Shown one piece after another: positions 36,555-43,910 of a stretch of DNA of 64,000 nucleotides. The notes under the pieces are model-generated. The model had not been told where the DNA came from. It did no database searches and saw nothing but the letters and a program-made list of their open reading frames with translations. This DNA is from a virus, in IMG/VR virus record IMGVR_UViG_3300005264_000039, positions 1 to 64,000 of that record. The stretch is one strand, 5' to 3'. Within the stretch, counting starts at the first letter, position 1; each line of letters starts with the position of its first letter. The position numbers and the translations under genes are program-made.

Positions 36555-36885
36555 ATTATTACAGTATAGTAATTTCTTATTTGAAAACAAAAAGGTAACT
36601 AATTTATTAACAGAAGACGACATACGTTCAACTGGAATGGGTCAGTCAGGGGAAGATATACAATTATCTAGCACAGCAAGGAAACAAATTCCATATAATT
36701 TTGAATGTAAAAATGTTGAAAAATTGAACATTTGGTCTGCAATATCGCAAGCAGAAGATGAGAGTAAAAAACACAAAACCACACCAATTGTAGTTTTTAA
36801 GCGAAATAGAACAAAGACATATGTGACAATGGAATTTGATGCGTTTATTGAGCTACTAAAACAATCACAACCATATCAAATATAA
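36544..36885 (+). CDS. PD-(D/E)XK-type nuclease-like protein
   Basis: 113 residues from a GTG start. Contains GEDIQLSSTARKQIPYNFECKN, i.e. an Asp followed by an E-x-K element, and then WSAISQAED and PIVVFKRNRTKTYVTMEFD. This matches the core of a small family of phage restriction-endonuclease-fold nucleases (Holliday-junction or very-short-patch type). Unlike most members, the N-terminus is short. Last gene of the tail operon, followed by a strong terminator. A role in DNA trimming during packaging or recombination is inferred. Confidence 0.6.
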   Translation: MRDKLLQYSNFLFENKKVTNLLTEDDIRSTGMGQSGEDIQLSSTARKQIPYNFECKNVEKLNIWSAISQAEDESKKHKTTPIVVFKRNRTKTYVTMEFDAFIELLKQSQPYQI

Positions 36886-36930
36886 CTGCTAAGACACTAT
36901 TGAATAATAATGGTGTCAAGATATAACAAC

Positions 36931-36959
36931 AAAAAACCCTGTCTTAAACAGGGTTTTTT
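36931..36959. terminator. Bidirectional terminator at the end of the tail operon
   Basis: AAAAAACCCTGT-CTTAA-ACAGGGTTTTTT, a perfect 12-bp stem with T-runs on both strands, between convergent genes. Confidence 0.85.
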
Positions 36960-36970
36960 GTTACATTTAA

Positions 36971-37120
36971 TTAACTAATTTCACGCCATTGTACATGTAA
37001 AACAACATCATTAATTTGGTATTTTTTCCCATCGAAATATGTTTTTTGATTTAATCTCGATATGGATTCTTTCGTCAGTGGTATTGTTTCATTTAATTGA
37101 ATTTTGAATATATTTTCCAT
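36971..37120 (-). CDS. Small hypothetical protein (49 aa)
   Basis: ATG at 37118-37120, TAA at 36971-36973. Sequence MENIFKIQLNETIPLTK...VVLHVQWREIS looks like a compact beta-alpha fold. It follows the 113-aa gene on the same strand and ends just before the bidirectional terminator. Confidence 0.55.
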   Translation of the reverse strand: MENIFKIQLNETIPLTKESISRLNQKTYFDGKKYQINDVVLHVQWREIS

Positions 37121-37158
37121 TTTTTTGTTTATTTTTAATTGTTATTTATATTTTTTAA

Positions 37159-37500
37159 TTATTCGGGACTAAAACAACTATTCAGCTGAAGTAAGTCAAT
37201 AGCTCTTTTTATAACTTTGCCCATATCATCGTTTTCACCATTGCTAAAATCAAAAGTTCCAATTATTTTAGGTGTTGAATTTTTACTTCGCTGTGTTCCG
37301 ATTATAATATTTACATAATCACATTTATTATTGTCAATCGCTGTTAATATTGCTACTTTGTGGATATATGATGATTTGTTTTCTAACCATGTACCATTAT
37401 CCACATCTTTATTAATATTTTCTGAATAATTATAGTGTACACACCCATCTTCAATATCGGAATATGTTTTTTTTAATTCTTCTTTTAAAAATTGTTCCAT
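37159..37500 (-). CDS. Hypothetical protein (113 aa)
   Basis: Soluble alpha/beta protein of unknown family (VAILTAIDNNKCDYVNIIIG in the middle). A TATTTATA-type box is 35 bp upstream; a 49-aa gene follows. Confidence 0.55.
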   Translation of the reverse strand: MEQFLKEELKKTYSDIEDGCVHYNYSENINKDVDNGTWLENKSSYIHKVAILTAIDNNKCDYVNIIIGTQRSKNSTPKIIGTFDFSNGENDDMGKVIKRAIDLLQLNSCFSPE

Positions 37501-37534
37501 TTTAATTATATTTTAGAGTTTAATGACTATATAG

Positions 37535-37542
37535 TATAAATA
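37535..37542 (-). promoter_or_regulatory. TATTTATA-class promoter (CGTTTATTTATA form)
   Basis: Minus strand AAGTTCGTTTATTTATACTA. The same TTCGTTTATTTATA form recurs at 58882 and 63461. Confidence 0.55.
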
Positions 37543-37566
37543 AACGAACTTTTTTTTAATATTAGC

Positions 37567-37574
37567 TATTTATA
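37567..37574 (+). promoter_or_regulatory. TATTTATA late-type promoter of the M15 endolysin
   Basis: GCTATTTATATAAAAATG; the box is only 5 bp from the ATG, so the leader would be very short or translation relies on the first few bases. Confidence 0.55.
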
Positions 37575-37579
37575 TAAAA

Positions 37580-38110
37580 ATGAATCCAGATAAAATTACA
37601 TTAAAACGTATTAAATATTTACACCCATATTTACAACTTGATGCGTATTTGATATATCAAGATTTATATAATAGAGGTATTAAAATTCGATATACATCTA
37701 CATATAGAAGTTTCAACGAACAAAATACACTATATGCACAAGGTAGGATGAATTTAAAGGAATTAAATATATTACGGAAGAAAAATAATCTATACCAGCT
37801 GTCAGAAAAAGAAAATCGAGTAGTGACAAATGCAAAGGGCGGTCAGAGTTGGCATAATTATAGACTTGCATTGGATTTTTGTTTACTTGATAGACATAAT
37901 GCTTATAATATGAATTATGATATAAACAATGACAACGAAAAAGATTGGATGCAAGTTGTTGAAATATTTAAATCATATAATTGGGAATGGGGTAGTGAAG
38001 TTAATTTTAGAGGAGACACACCACATTTTCAAAAGACATTTGGGCATAGTATCGTAGATATACGTAAAAAATATGAAAATAACGAATTTTTAGAATATGT
38101 AAAGTTATGA
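37580..38110 (+). CDS. M15-type D-Ala-D-Ala/L-Ala-D-Glu peptidase endolysin
   Basis: 176 residues. Zinc-peptidase motif SWHNYRLALDF gives His92 and Asp99 (SxHxxxxAxD) and DTPHFQ gives His149; the N-terminal RYTSTYRSFNEQNTLYAQGR is the usual substrate-side region. It cuts peptidoglycan cross-links or stem peptides. No signal peptide, so a holin or the GH24 lysozyme system would be needed for access. It is the third wall hydrolase in the window. Confidence 0.88.
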   Translation: MNPDKITLKRIKYLHPYLQLDAYLIYQDLYNRGIKIRYTSTYRSFNEQNTLYAQGRMNLKELNILRKKNNLYQLSEKENRVVTNAKGGQSWHNYRLALDFCLLDRHNAYNMNYDINNDNEKDWMQVVEIFKSYNWEWGSEVNFRGDTPHFQKTFGHSIVDIRKKYENNEFLEYVKL

Positions 38111-38153
38111 AAAAAGTAATATATGTTATAATATTTATTATTTTACTGAAAGG

Positions 38154-38423
38154 TTAATTCAATATTTCAAAGTAAGTAAAAGGAAAAAAACTAGCTAAAG
38201 TATTATAGTATCGTAATTCTTCATATTTTAATTTATCATTTTCAAAGCAATTCTCATTTATAAAATAAATATCACCATATTCATTAAGTTCAATCCTACC
38301 AATATAAAGACTATTACTTCCATGCCATTTAAACTTAACTTTAGTTCCTTGTTTAAGTAATGCTTTCTTTTTGTATGTTAATTGATTTTCACGCTGTATC
38401 TTGAATCCTTTTATTTTCATCAT
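38154..38423 (-). CDS. Hypothetical protein (89 aa)
   Basis: Basic N-terminal half with KQGTKVKFKWHGSNSLYIGRI, reminiscent of a small SH3-like barrel, then an acidic C-terminus. Unknown. It is 3 bp downstream of the sulfotransferase-like gene and co-transcribed. Confidence 0.55.
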   Translation of the reverse strand: MMKIKGFKIQRENQLTYKKKALLKQGTKVKFKWHGSNSLYIGRIELNEYGDIYFINENCFENDKLKYEELRYYNTLASFFPFTYFEILN

Positions 38424-38426
38424 ATA

Positions 38427-38930
38427 TTATGATTTATTATATTTAATTGATAATTCATTCATTGCAATATTAATATCACCAATTGCACCAATCTTTTCCC
38501 AAAATAACTTAAATCCTTCTGATATGTCATGTAACCATATATGTTGTGCATTTGGCACTAATTGAGTAATTAACATATTTGTATTCTCATAGTAGTATTC
38601 AGCTAAATTTAATATTTTATGTTGTGTACTACCTAGATGAAACGAACCAAATTTCAATAAACTTTGTCGTTTTGCTAAACTATGAATACATGACGTTCTT
38701 TCACGTTGTAAATGTACCCAATATGCATTTGGATATGATGTTTTTAATATCGGAATGAAATAACTCATACGATGGTCAATTTCAATGTGATTATCGGGAT
38801 ATTTGAGATTATTATTTGTTAATCCAGATGTATTTGTTTCATGTCCACTTGTATAATTTTTTATGTGTGTGGTTGCTTTTGAAAATGTCACAGTACCACA
38901 CCGACCAGTACCAACTACAAATATTCTCAT
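38427..38930 (-). CDS. Sulfotransferase-like P-loop protein
   Basis: 167 residues. Starts MRIFVVGTGRCGTVTF, the 5'-phosphosulfate loop of sulfotransferases; WVHLQRERTSCIHSL at ~90 matches the 3'-phosphate-binding segment (R..S). It would transfer sulfate from PAPS to a sugar or protein. The protein is short for the family, so part of the acceptor region may be missing. Phage sulfotransferases of this kind are known in cyanophages. Glycosyltransferase genes nearby suggest a surface-glycan role. Confidence 0.7.
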   Translation of the reverse strand: MRIFVVGTGRCGTVTFSKATTHIKNYTSGHETNTSGLTNNNLKYPDNHIEIDHRMSYFIPILKTSYPNAYWVHLQRERTSCIHSLAKRQSLLKFGSFHLGSTQHKILNLAEYYYENTNMLITQLVPNAQHIWLHDISEGFKLFWEKIGAIGDINIAMNELSIKYNKS

Positions 38931-38960
38931 GTTATATATTTTGAAATATGGGTTTCATTT

Positions 38961-39233
38961 TTAATATAGTATTTGATTTATCCGAATTGATAATTTATTT
39001 GATAATTTTCTAAATTTGGGTTTTTTATTTAGATAAATAAAATTACTATTCCATCCTGAAAATGGTAGAACGAAATACATTATTGAATATTAATATGATT
39101 TATCTTGATATGTGGGTCTTTGTGATTTTTCTTTCCCACTTATAATATCCACTTTTTGTTTTTCCATATGTTTCGTCAATCTAATAAATAAAAATTGGAA
39201 AAATATCCTGTTTGATAGTCCTAATTTGCTCAT
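38961..39233 (-). pseudogene. Interrupted small membrane-associated gene with in-frame TAA
   Basis: A 91-codon frame from ATG 39233 to TAA 38961, broken by TAA at 39090-39092. N-terminal part SNRIFFQFLFIRLTK and C-terminal part MYFVLPFSGWNSNFIYL together match the plan I associate with a small conserved Bacteroidota-phage protein; the middle (KQKVDIISGKEKSQRPTYQD) differs. Either a decayed gene or a 47-aa product ending at 39090. Confidence 0.45.
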
Positions 39234-39235
39234 TG

Positions 39236-39520
39236 TTAATTGTTTTTATTACGTGAATTAATCCACGTTGTTATTTCACTTCGTGTTGGTGCTGAGTAAA
39301 TACATTCATCGTATTTATTATGATTCATTCGTCTTGTATTCATCTTAACACGTTTTAATCCTTTTTTAACATATGGAATATCTATATCCAACCAATACCA
39401 ATGGGTTGGTTTATTAAATCCTTGTTTTTTTATATATTGTGCGGTTTTTAAATCTACAACATCAACATTATCAATTCCTACTCCACATATGAAATTTAGT
39501 ATTATATTATTTTCTTCCAT
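39236..39520 (-). CDS. Conserved small hypothetical protein (94 aa)
   Basis: Contains KPTHWYWLDIDIPYVKKGLKR and YSAPTRSEITTWI, well-ordered motifs suggesting a real conserved protein of Bacteroidota phages, function unknown. A TATTTATA box is 15 bp upstream. Two bases after its stop comes the start of the interrupted 38961-39233 frame. Confidence 0.6.
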   Translation of the reverse strand: MEENNIILNFICGVGIDNVDVVDLKTAQYIKKQGFNKPTHWYWLDIDIPYVKKGLKRVKMNTRRMNHNKYDECIYSAPTRSEITTWINSRNKNN

Positions 39521-39534
39521 TATTTCATTCTTTT

Positions 39535-39542
39535 TATAAATA
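39535..39542 (-). promoter_or_regulatory. TATTTATA-class promoter (CTTTATTTATA form)
   Basis: Minus strand AATTACTTTATTTATAAAAA, 15 bp before the ATG at 39520. Confidence 0.55.
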
Positions 39543-39568
39543 AAGTAATTTTTTTAAATATATTGTTA

Positions 39569-39576
39569 TATTTATA
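39569..39576 (+). promoter_or_regulatory. TATTTATA late-type promoter
   Basis: TTATATTTATATAAAAATTA, 14 bp before ATG 39590. It overlaps a longer frame opened by TTG at 39563, which supports the start at 39590. Confidence 0.6.
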
Positions 39577-39589
39577 TAAAAATTATATA

Positions 39590-39934
39590 ATGAATAAAAA
39601 AGAATTAATTAAACTAATTGAAATTGTTGTTAAACGTAAATTAAGTGAAAATAGTAAAATTGAACAATATGCTATCAATACAAGAGATATGCATACTGCT
39701 ATTCATAATTTATATGTGGTGAATAAGAAATCAGATGTAATAAGATTAGATAATCTATTTAAAGCATTGCGAAAAGCAAAAACTGAAGATAAAATAAATA
39801 ATATATGGTATGTTATAAATAATAAATTTCCTGATTTAGAAGTGTTTGAAATTAATTATCGTGAAATTGATGATGATGACATGTATGGTAATATTCTTAT
39901 ATGGAATGATAATTCATATGATATTTACATGTAA
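39590..39934 (+). CDS. Putative internal head protein with capsid-targeting-like N-terminus
   Basis: 114 residues from ATG 39590. N-terminus MNKKELIKLIEIVVKRKLSE shares its pattern with three other proteins in this window (40084, 42919 and 61961 genes) that otherwise differ. LSE at 18-20 fits the (L/I)xE cleavage rule of the T4 prohead protease. The remainder is a helical domain plus an acidic C-terminus. Packaging into the head followed by cleavage is an inference. Late promoter directly upstream. Confidence 0.6.
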   Translation: MNKKELIKLIEIVVKRKLSENSKIEQYAINTRDMHTAIHNLYVVNKKSDVIRLDNLFKALRKAKTEDKINNIWYVINNKFPDLEVFEINYREIDDDDMYGNILIWNDNSYDIYM

Positions 39935-39940
39935 ACAAAA

Positions 39941-39968
39941 AAAAACGATATTATTCAATATCGTTTTT
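39941..39968. terminator. Bidirectional terminator
   Basis: AAAAACGATATT-ATTC-AATATCGTTTTT between convergent genes; it overlaps the last codons of the minus-strand gene. Confidence 0.8.
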
Positions 39969-40124
39969 TTTAATATATGTTTTGATTAACTTTTTGATAT
40001 AATACCAATTAGTCATTCTCGATTTTACAGTAGCATTTTCATCAAGAATTTTATCAGTTGAAATTTTTATTTCACGAACAACTTCAATTGGTACGTCCTC
40101 GTTGTCTTTTCGGTTCTTTCCCAT
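39951..40124 (-). CDS. Small hypothetical protein (57 aa)
   Basis: Best start is ATG 40124 (MGKNRKDNEDVPIEVVREIK); the frame extends to 40172 but that overlaps the upstream gene more. Overlap with the upstream gene is 41 bp. Charged helical protein, unknown. Confidence 0.5.
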   Translation of the reverse strand: MGKNRKDNEDVPIEVVREIKISTDKILDENATVKSRMTNWYYIKKLIKTYIKKNDIE

Positions 40125-40686
40125 TTTTTTTATTTTTTTGTGTGTTAATAGGTATTTCAAATGAATCATCAAAGAATGGAATTATGAATTTGCGACCCTT
40201 TACAATTGTAAAGAAATCTTTAGCATCATTGTCATTTATAAAGACATTTCGTTCTGAAATAACTTTTCCAAATCGTTCATCTGTATAAATCATTTGCATT
40301 TTCATACCATTATATGATTTATTATCTTTAGTTGTTTTTACTTTACTACCATATAATATACTTTCTTGGTCGAACATTTCTCCAAGTGTTAATATATCTT
40401 TTTTGGTTATATTTGGAATGAAGAATGATTGTTCTTTATTACCATAATAACCAATTACTGTTTGATAACCATAACCAAGTTGTCTGATTACTTTTTTAAG
40501 GTTATCGTTTTGTTGATTGTTTTCTTTCGATGATTGGTTTTTACCATTTTTATTCATGGCAGTGACCACACCAAACGTATTTATACTTTTAACCAATCCT
40601 TTCATAATTAATGCTATTCTTGCATAACCAGACTCGTTTAATTGTTTTTTTACAATTGTTTCTATTAACTGTACTAATCTTTTCAT
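40084..40686 (-). CDS. Putative internal head protein, DUF3293-like
   Basis: 200 residues from ATG 40686 (the frame extends upstream through the promoter). N-terminus MKRLVQLIETIVKKQLNES with LNE at 16-18 belongs to the shared capsid-targeting-like set. After it, NNQQNDNLKKVIRQLGYGY, GNKEQSFFIPNI and LGEMFDQESILYG parallel the order of DUF3293-type proteins (N..L...L...G...GyyGn.EesF.v......LG..f.Q.si). C-terminus very basic. Possibly a DNA-binding protein injected with the genome. Confidence 0.6.
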   Translation of the reverse strand: MKRLVQLIETIVKKQLNESGYARIALIMKGLVKSINTFGVVTAMNKNGKNQSSKENNQQNDNLKKVIRQLGYGYQTVIGYYGNKEQSFFIPNITKKDILTLGEMFDQESILYGSKVKTTKDNKSYNGMKMQMIYTDERFGKVISERNVFINDNDAKDFFTIVKGRKFIIPFFDDSFEIPINTQKNKKNGKEPKRQRGRTN

Positions 40687-40696
40687 GTTATTTTTA

Positions 40697-40704
40697 TATA
40701 AATA
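40697..40704 (-). promoter_or_regulatory. TATTTATA late-type promoter
   Basis: Minus strand TTTATATTTATATAAAAATA, 11 bp before ATG 40686. Confidence 0.6.
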
Positions 40705-40815
40705 TAAAACCAATGCAATTAAAAGTCCAAAAATGATTTTAATATACCAATTAATTATATTAAAAAATGTTAAAATTTAATTTTATTTTGTACCAATCAT
40801 ACCCTAATTAATACA

Positions 40816-40938
40816 TCAGTGGTCATAACCACGTGTTTTAGTAAGCAACTCAATATTCTTCCCATCTATAATATCCATTGTATGCCAATTGTTTCCGAGT
40901 TGGCTGTTTACTCGTTCACTTCCTATTTCTAAATTCAT
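40816..40938 (-). CDS. Possible small protein (40 aa)
   Basis: ATG at 40936-40938, TGA at 40816-40818 (MNLEIGSERVNSQLGNNWH...). Composition is protein-like and fills a 280-bp gap between glycosyltransferase and internal-protein genes. It could also be the remnant of a larger gene. Confidence 0.35.
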   Translation of the reverse strand: MNLEIGSERVNSQLGNNWHTMDIIDGKNIELLTKTRGYDH

Positions 40939-40995
40939 TTTAATGTAATTGGATTACTTCTTGTGTAAATAGTGTTTGTACATGGATTTATAATA

Positions 40996-41667
40996 TCATT
41001 CATTTGGTAAATCATCTCTTTTTCCCATTCCATTTGCAGATGTTCTTTGTAAAGTAGTTAATGAATCATTAATAAATAGTTTAATCATGGAAATTTCATA
41101 TAACTTAGTTGCAACACGAAAATCGCCAAATGAATAGGGAGTCCATTCAATTGAATCATTGTATATTGTCGAATGACAAAATCCTAATATAGATACTTGT
41201 GCAGATATGGGTGGGTGACCATGTTTATATTTTAAAAAGTTTACATCATTTGGTATTTTAATATTATTTGGAAATAATACCTGCCACATAACAAAATTAT
41301 TAACAGATGTTATTAAAGTGTTTAATTTTAATAAACTATTGTCCAAATTAAACATATCATCATCATCAATATACAAAACATATCCATTTTTGGTATATTT
41401 TAATAATTCATTTAAATATAGATTCCACGGTGCTGGTCTTCTTTTTGGTGGTACATTTATTATATCAGTTGGATGAATGTATTTAACTCGAACTATTGTT
41501 ATATCATCATATTCTTTGACATAATTCCATGTGAAATCATCATCGACACTTACTATTATATTATAATTCTTATATGTTTGACGACGAATAGATTCAATAC
41601 ACTTTTTAAAGTAATTTGGTCTATTACTTGTACGAATTAGTATGTTAAATAGTGTGTCGTTTTTCAT
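40996..41667 (-). CDS. Family 2-type glycosyltransferase
   Basis: 223 residues. GT-A fold start NILIRTSNRPNYFKKCIESI, then RRQTYKNYNIIVSVDDD, and a metal-binding cluster YIDDDDM at ~98-104. It transfers a sugar from a nucleotide donor; the acceptor is unknown. It is one of three glycosyltransferase-like genes (with 2995 and 59189) and lies near a sulfotransferase. Next to it is a decayed stretch (41732-42040) that may be the wreck of another enzyme. Confidence 0.82.
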   Translation of the reverse strand: MKNDTLFNILIRTSNRPNYFKKCIESIRRQTYKNYNIIVSVDDDFTWNYVKEYDDITIVRVKYIHPTDIINVPPKRRPAPWNLYLNELLKYTKNGYVLYIDDDDMFNLDNSLLKLNTLITSVNNFVMWQVLFPNNIKIPNDVNFLKYKHGHPPISAQVSILGFCHSTIYNDSIEWTPYSFGDFRVATKLYEISMIKLFINDSLTTLQRTSANGMGKRDDLPNE

Positions 41668-41731
41668 TTGAAATTATTTAATATTTTTTATATAGCTTCT
41701 GTTCTTAGAAATTTTGATTTTGTAACAGGTT

Positions 41732-42040
41732 TTATACCAATACCAAGCAAAATTCAGAATATTTTTTATATGTAAAATCTATAAATTGGTCGAGTGTAAC
41801 TGTATTCATAAAAACACTACTCCGCTTTTTATTTATAATATCGTTGCCTTTATAATATGTGTTTTTAAATTGTTTGCGTAATTCATGTTATTATTTTTAT
41901 ATAAATAGATTGAGATTTGAGTTTTATTTTTCATTTTTTTTACTAATTTAGTATATTTAACTATATTATCCACATCATTAAATAGTTCATCATGCATACC
42001 ATGTCTCATTCGTGCACCACGATTTTCAGTTTTTATGAAT
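41732..42040 (-). pseudogene. Decayed gene remnants with an orphan late promoter
   Basis: A ~450-bp stretch without an intact gene. On the minus strand a TATTTATATAAAAA box (41900-41907) precedes ATG 41886, whose frame closes after 17 codons, while the adjacent frame continues as ELRKQFKNTYYKGNDIINK and LDQFIDFTYKKYSEF to TAA 41732. Upstream, NRGARMRHGMHDELFNDVDN reads like a fragment of a second protein. Frameshifts are apparent. Confidence 0.45.
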
Positions 42041-42119
42041 GGAAACTATTACTTTGTATATATAATTGTTTATAAGTGAAATTACGGTGTACTATATCGG
42101 TATTTGATAGTATAGTTTA

Positions 42120-42437
42120 CTAAAAATAATTATATTTAATATTAACAACATATATTACCGATAATATAAATAAGAATATTTTTATTGTATGTGGTTTGTT
42201 AATATTATCATATGGAACAAAAGTATTAACATATAATAAAAATAATACATTACATAAAAATAAATAAATACGTATTAATACATTAGTATCAGTGATATTA
42301 CTAAATAAGTATAATAAAAGTAACATAGTAAATACAGTAGGAAGGATAATTATGTCAGATACTTTCTCATATGGTATTGATGATATCATTATGAAAAATA
42401 TATATATAAATATTAGTATCATTATTAAATTACTCAT
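42120..42437 (-). CDS. Small integral membrane protein (105 aa)
   Basis: Three to four hydrophobic segments (LIMILIFIYIFFIMI; ILPTVFTMLLLLYLF; IYLFLCNVLFLLYV; IKIFLFILSVIYVV) separated by short polar loops. A holin or other inner-membrane protein is possible but holins lack a sequence signature; not linked to a lysin gene. Confidence 0.55.
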   Translation of the reverse strand: MSNLIMILIFIYIFFIMISSIPYEKVSDIIILPTVFTMLLLLYLFSNITDTNVLIRIYLFLCNVLFLLYVNTFVPYDNINKPHTIKIFLFILSVIYVVNIKYNYF

Positions 42438-42477
42438 GTGTTTATTTTTTAATATGTATTTTTTATTTTTTAATAAG

Positions 42478-42720
42478 TTAAAATTTACAATGATAAATAT
42501 TTATAATTCTATAATTATTTTCACTTACGAATATAACAGATGTATTATCATGTGAGAAGCTATATTCAAACATTGGAAATGCAATTTGTAAACGTTTGAA
42601 GCATTCTTCAAATGTCATTGATATATCATCATTGAATTTTGTTATTTCTACGATTAGACGTGTAATAGTGTCAGTTATTATAACATCACTAGACTCGAAT
42701 TCAACTGCGAATATTTTCAT
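42478..42720 (-). CDS. Hypothetical protein (80 aa)
   Basis: MKIFAVEFESSDVIITDTIT, then a helical middle and a beta C-terminus (TSVIFVSENNYRIINIY). Unknown; preceded by a TATTTGTA box 13 bp upstream. Confidence 0.55.
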   Translation of the reverse strand: MKIFAVEFESSDVIITDTITRLIVEITKFNDDISMTFEECFKRLQIAFPMFEYSFSHDNTSVIFVSENNYRIINIYHCKF

Positions 42721-42733
42721 AATTTATATTTTA

Positions 42734-42741
42734 TACAAATA
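42734..42741 (-). promoter_or_regulatory. TATTTATA-class promoter (CTTTATTTGTA variant)
   Basis: Minus strand AATTACTTTATTTGTATAAA, 13 bp before ATG 42720. Confidence 0.45.
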
Positions 42742-42774
42742 AAGTAATTTTTTTTGAATAATATATATTTACAT

Positions 42775-42807
42775 AAAAAAACAAGTAAATATTTTACTTG
42801 TTTTTTT
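42775..42807. terminator. Terminator
   Basis: ACAAGTAAA / TTTACTTGT stem with flanking A- and T-runs; ends minus-strand transcription from the 42919-43473 gene before the next promoter. Confidence 0.75.
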
Positions 42808-42918
42808 ATTATATATAATGTTACTTAGAACATTCCGATTGTATATTCTTTATCTAATTTATTATACTTGTTAATTGTTGGTTTGTATATTTTATTCTTT
42901 TGTTATTTTGTTATTTTG

Positions 42919-43473
42919 TTATTTGAATTCATATGTTGGTATGAACTCTTTAGCATATTTTTTAAGTAATTTTACTAAATATATCGCCTGTTGTTTAGGA
43001 GTCAAAACCATATTCAAATCACCATTAATTGTATGTTTAATGTTAGTTTCATCTCGAATCATGAAAGTATGTAGAGTTCTACTATGTAACGAGATATGGG
43101 TTGACAATTTAAAAAAGTTATTGTTTTTATCTTGAAAGAAGAATTCCATTAAATTATTATTCCCATTTTTAACAGGTACACGAGCGTTATCAGGTGTTAC
43201 CAACTTTAGTATTTCTTTACGTAATTCTTCGATGTAAGCATCTTTAACTGATTCCCATGTTTTGTTTAGTTTCCATTTTTTGGAATTGTTTTCACGTTTA
43301 AACTCTTCAAGCTCATCGTCCAGCTTTTTATACGCTGGTTTGATATTATCACGTAGTTTAATAATATCTTTTATTGTTGTTTTTTTGTTAAATTTAATTT
43401 TATCACTTTCATTCAATGTTTTACTAACTATTGATTCGATTAAACTTGTTAATTGTTGGTTTACATTTTTCAT
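42919..43473 (-). CDS. Putative internal head protein with capsid-targeting-like N-terminus
   Basis: 184 residues. N-terminus NQQLTSLIESIVSKTLNES with LNE at 20-22 matches the shared set. The next region is a Lys/Glu helical coil (KKLDDELEEFKRENNSKKWK); the C-terminus is a mixed domain. Late-type promoter directly upstream. Three copies of an ATAACAAA unit follow the stop codon. Role as a head-internal, possibly injected protein is inferred from the N-terminus. Confidence 0.6.
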   Translation of the reverse strand: MKNVNQQLTSLIESIVSKTLNESDKIKFNKKTTIKDIIKLRDNIKPAYKKLDDELEEFKRENNSKKWKLNKTWESVKDAYIEELRKEILKLVTPDNARVPVKNGNNNLMEFFFQDKNNNFFKLSTHISLHSRTLHTFMIRDETNIKHTINGDLNMVLTPKQQAIYLVKLLKKYAKEFIPTYEFK

Positions 43474-43486
43474 ATTAATATTTTTA

Positions 43487-43494
43487 TATAAATA
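43487..43494 (-). promoter_or_regulatory. TATTTATA late-type promoter
   Basis: Minus strand AGTTATATTTATATAAAAAT, 14 bp before the ATG at 43473; divergent from the promoter at 43517. Confidence 0.6.
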
Positions 43495-43516
43495 TAACTA
43501 AATAGTTATTAAATAC

Positions 43517-43524
43517 TATTTATA
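43517..43524 (+). promoter_or_regulatory. TATTTATA late-type promoter
   Basis: ACTATTTATAATAAAATA, 8 bp before ATG 43533. Confidence 0.55.
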
Positions 43525-43532
43525 ATAAAATA

Positions 43533-43898
43533 ATGAAAATAAGAAGACTACCAAATTTCTTACAGAATATGAAAATGTTGCCTTTTATAATAAATGGTAT
43601 TACACTGATGCCATTTGGCATATTCATTAGAAAAGGACAAGAAAACAATAAAAGACTTATTAATCACGAATCAATTCATGCTCAACAACAAAAAGAATTA
43701 TTATTTATATTCTTTTATATATTATATGGCATTGATTTTATATTGAAATTTCTTAAGTATGGAAACTTAGTTGATACGCATCGTGAAATTATGTTTGAAC
43801 GTGAAGCATACACAAATCAATATGATTTTTCATATTTAAACAAACGTAAATATTGGTCATTTATTAAATATATGTTTAAAAATAATAAAAAAAACTAA
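43533..43898 (+). CDS. Zincin-like membrane-associated protein of Bacteroidota type
   Basis: 121 residues. NHESIHAQQQKELL contains an HExxH motif; ELLFIFFYILYGIDFILKFL is a hydrophobic segment; FEREAYTNQ, followed by YLNKRKYWSFIKYMF, completes a pattern I associate with small hypothetical proteins of Flavobacteriia. This supports capture from a Bacteroidota host. A putative metallopeptidase acting at the membrane, substrate unknown. Confidence 0.7.
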   Translation: MKIRRLPNFLQNMKMLPFIINGITLMPFGIFIRKGQENNKRLINHESIHAQQQKELLFIFFYILYGIDFILKFLKYGNLVDTHREIMFEREAYTNQYDFSYLNKRKYWSFIKYMFKNNKKN

Positions 43899-43910
43899 AT
43901 AATAAATAAT

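Noticed and set aside
42292-42555. Plus-strand 87-codon frame
   Set aside because: Overlaps a membrane-protein gene and another gene on the opposite strand; low complexity Ile/Lys composition.
42830-42918. Short frame ending LDKEYTIGMF downstream of the 42919 gene
   Set aside because: Natural-looking C-terminus but no start and an in-frame stop upstream; too little to call.
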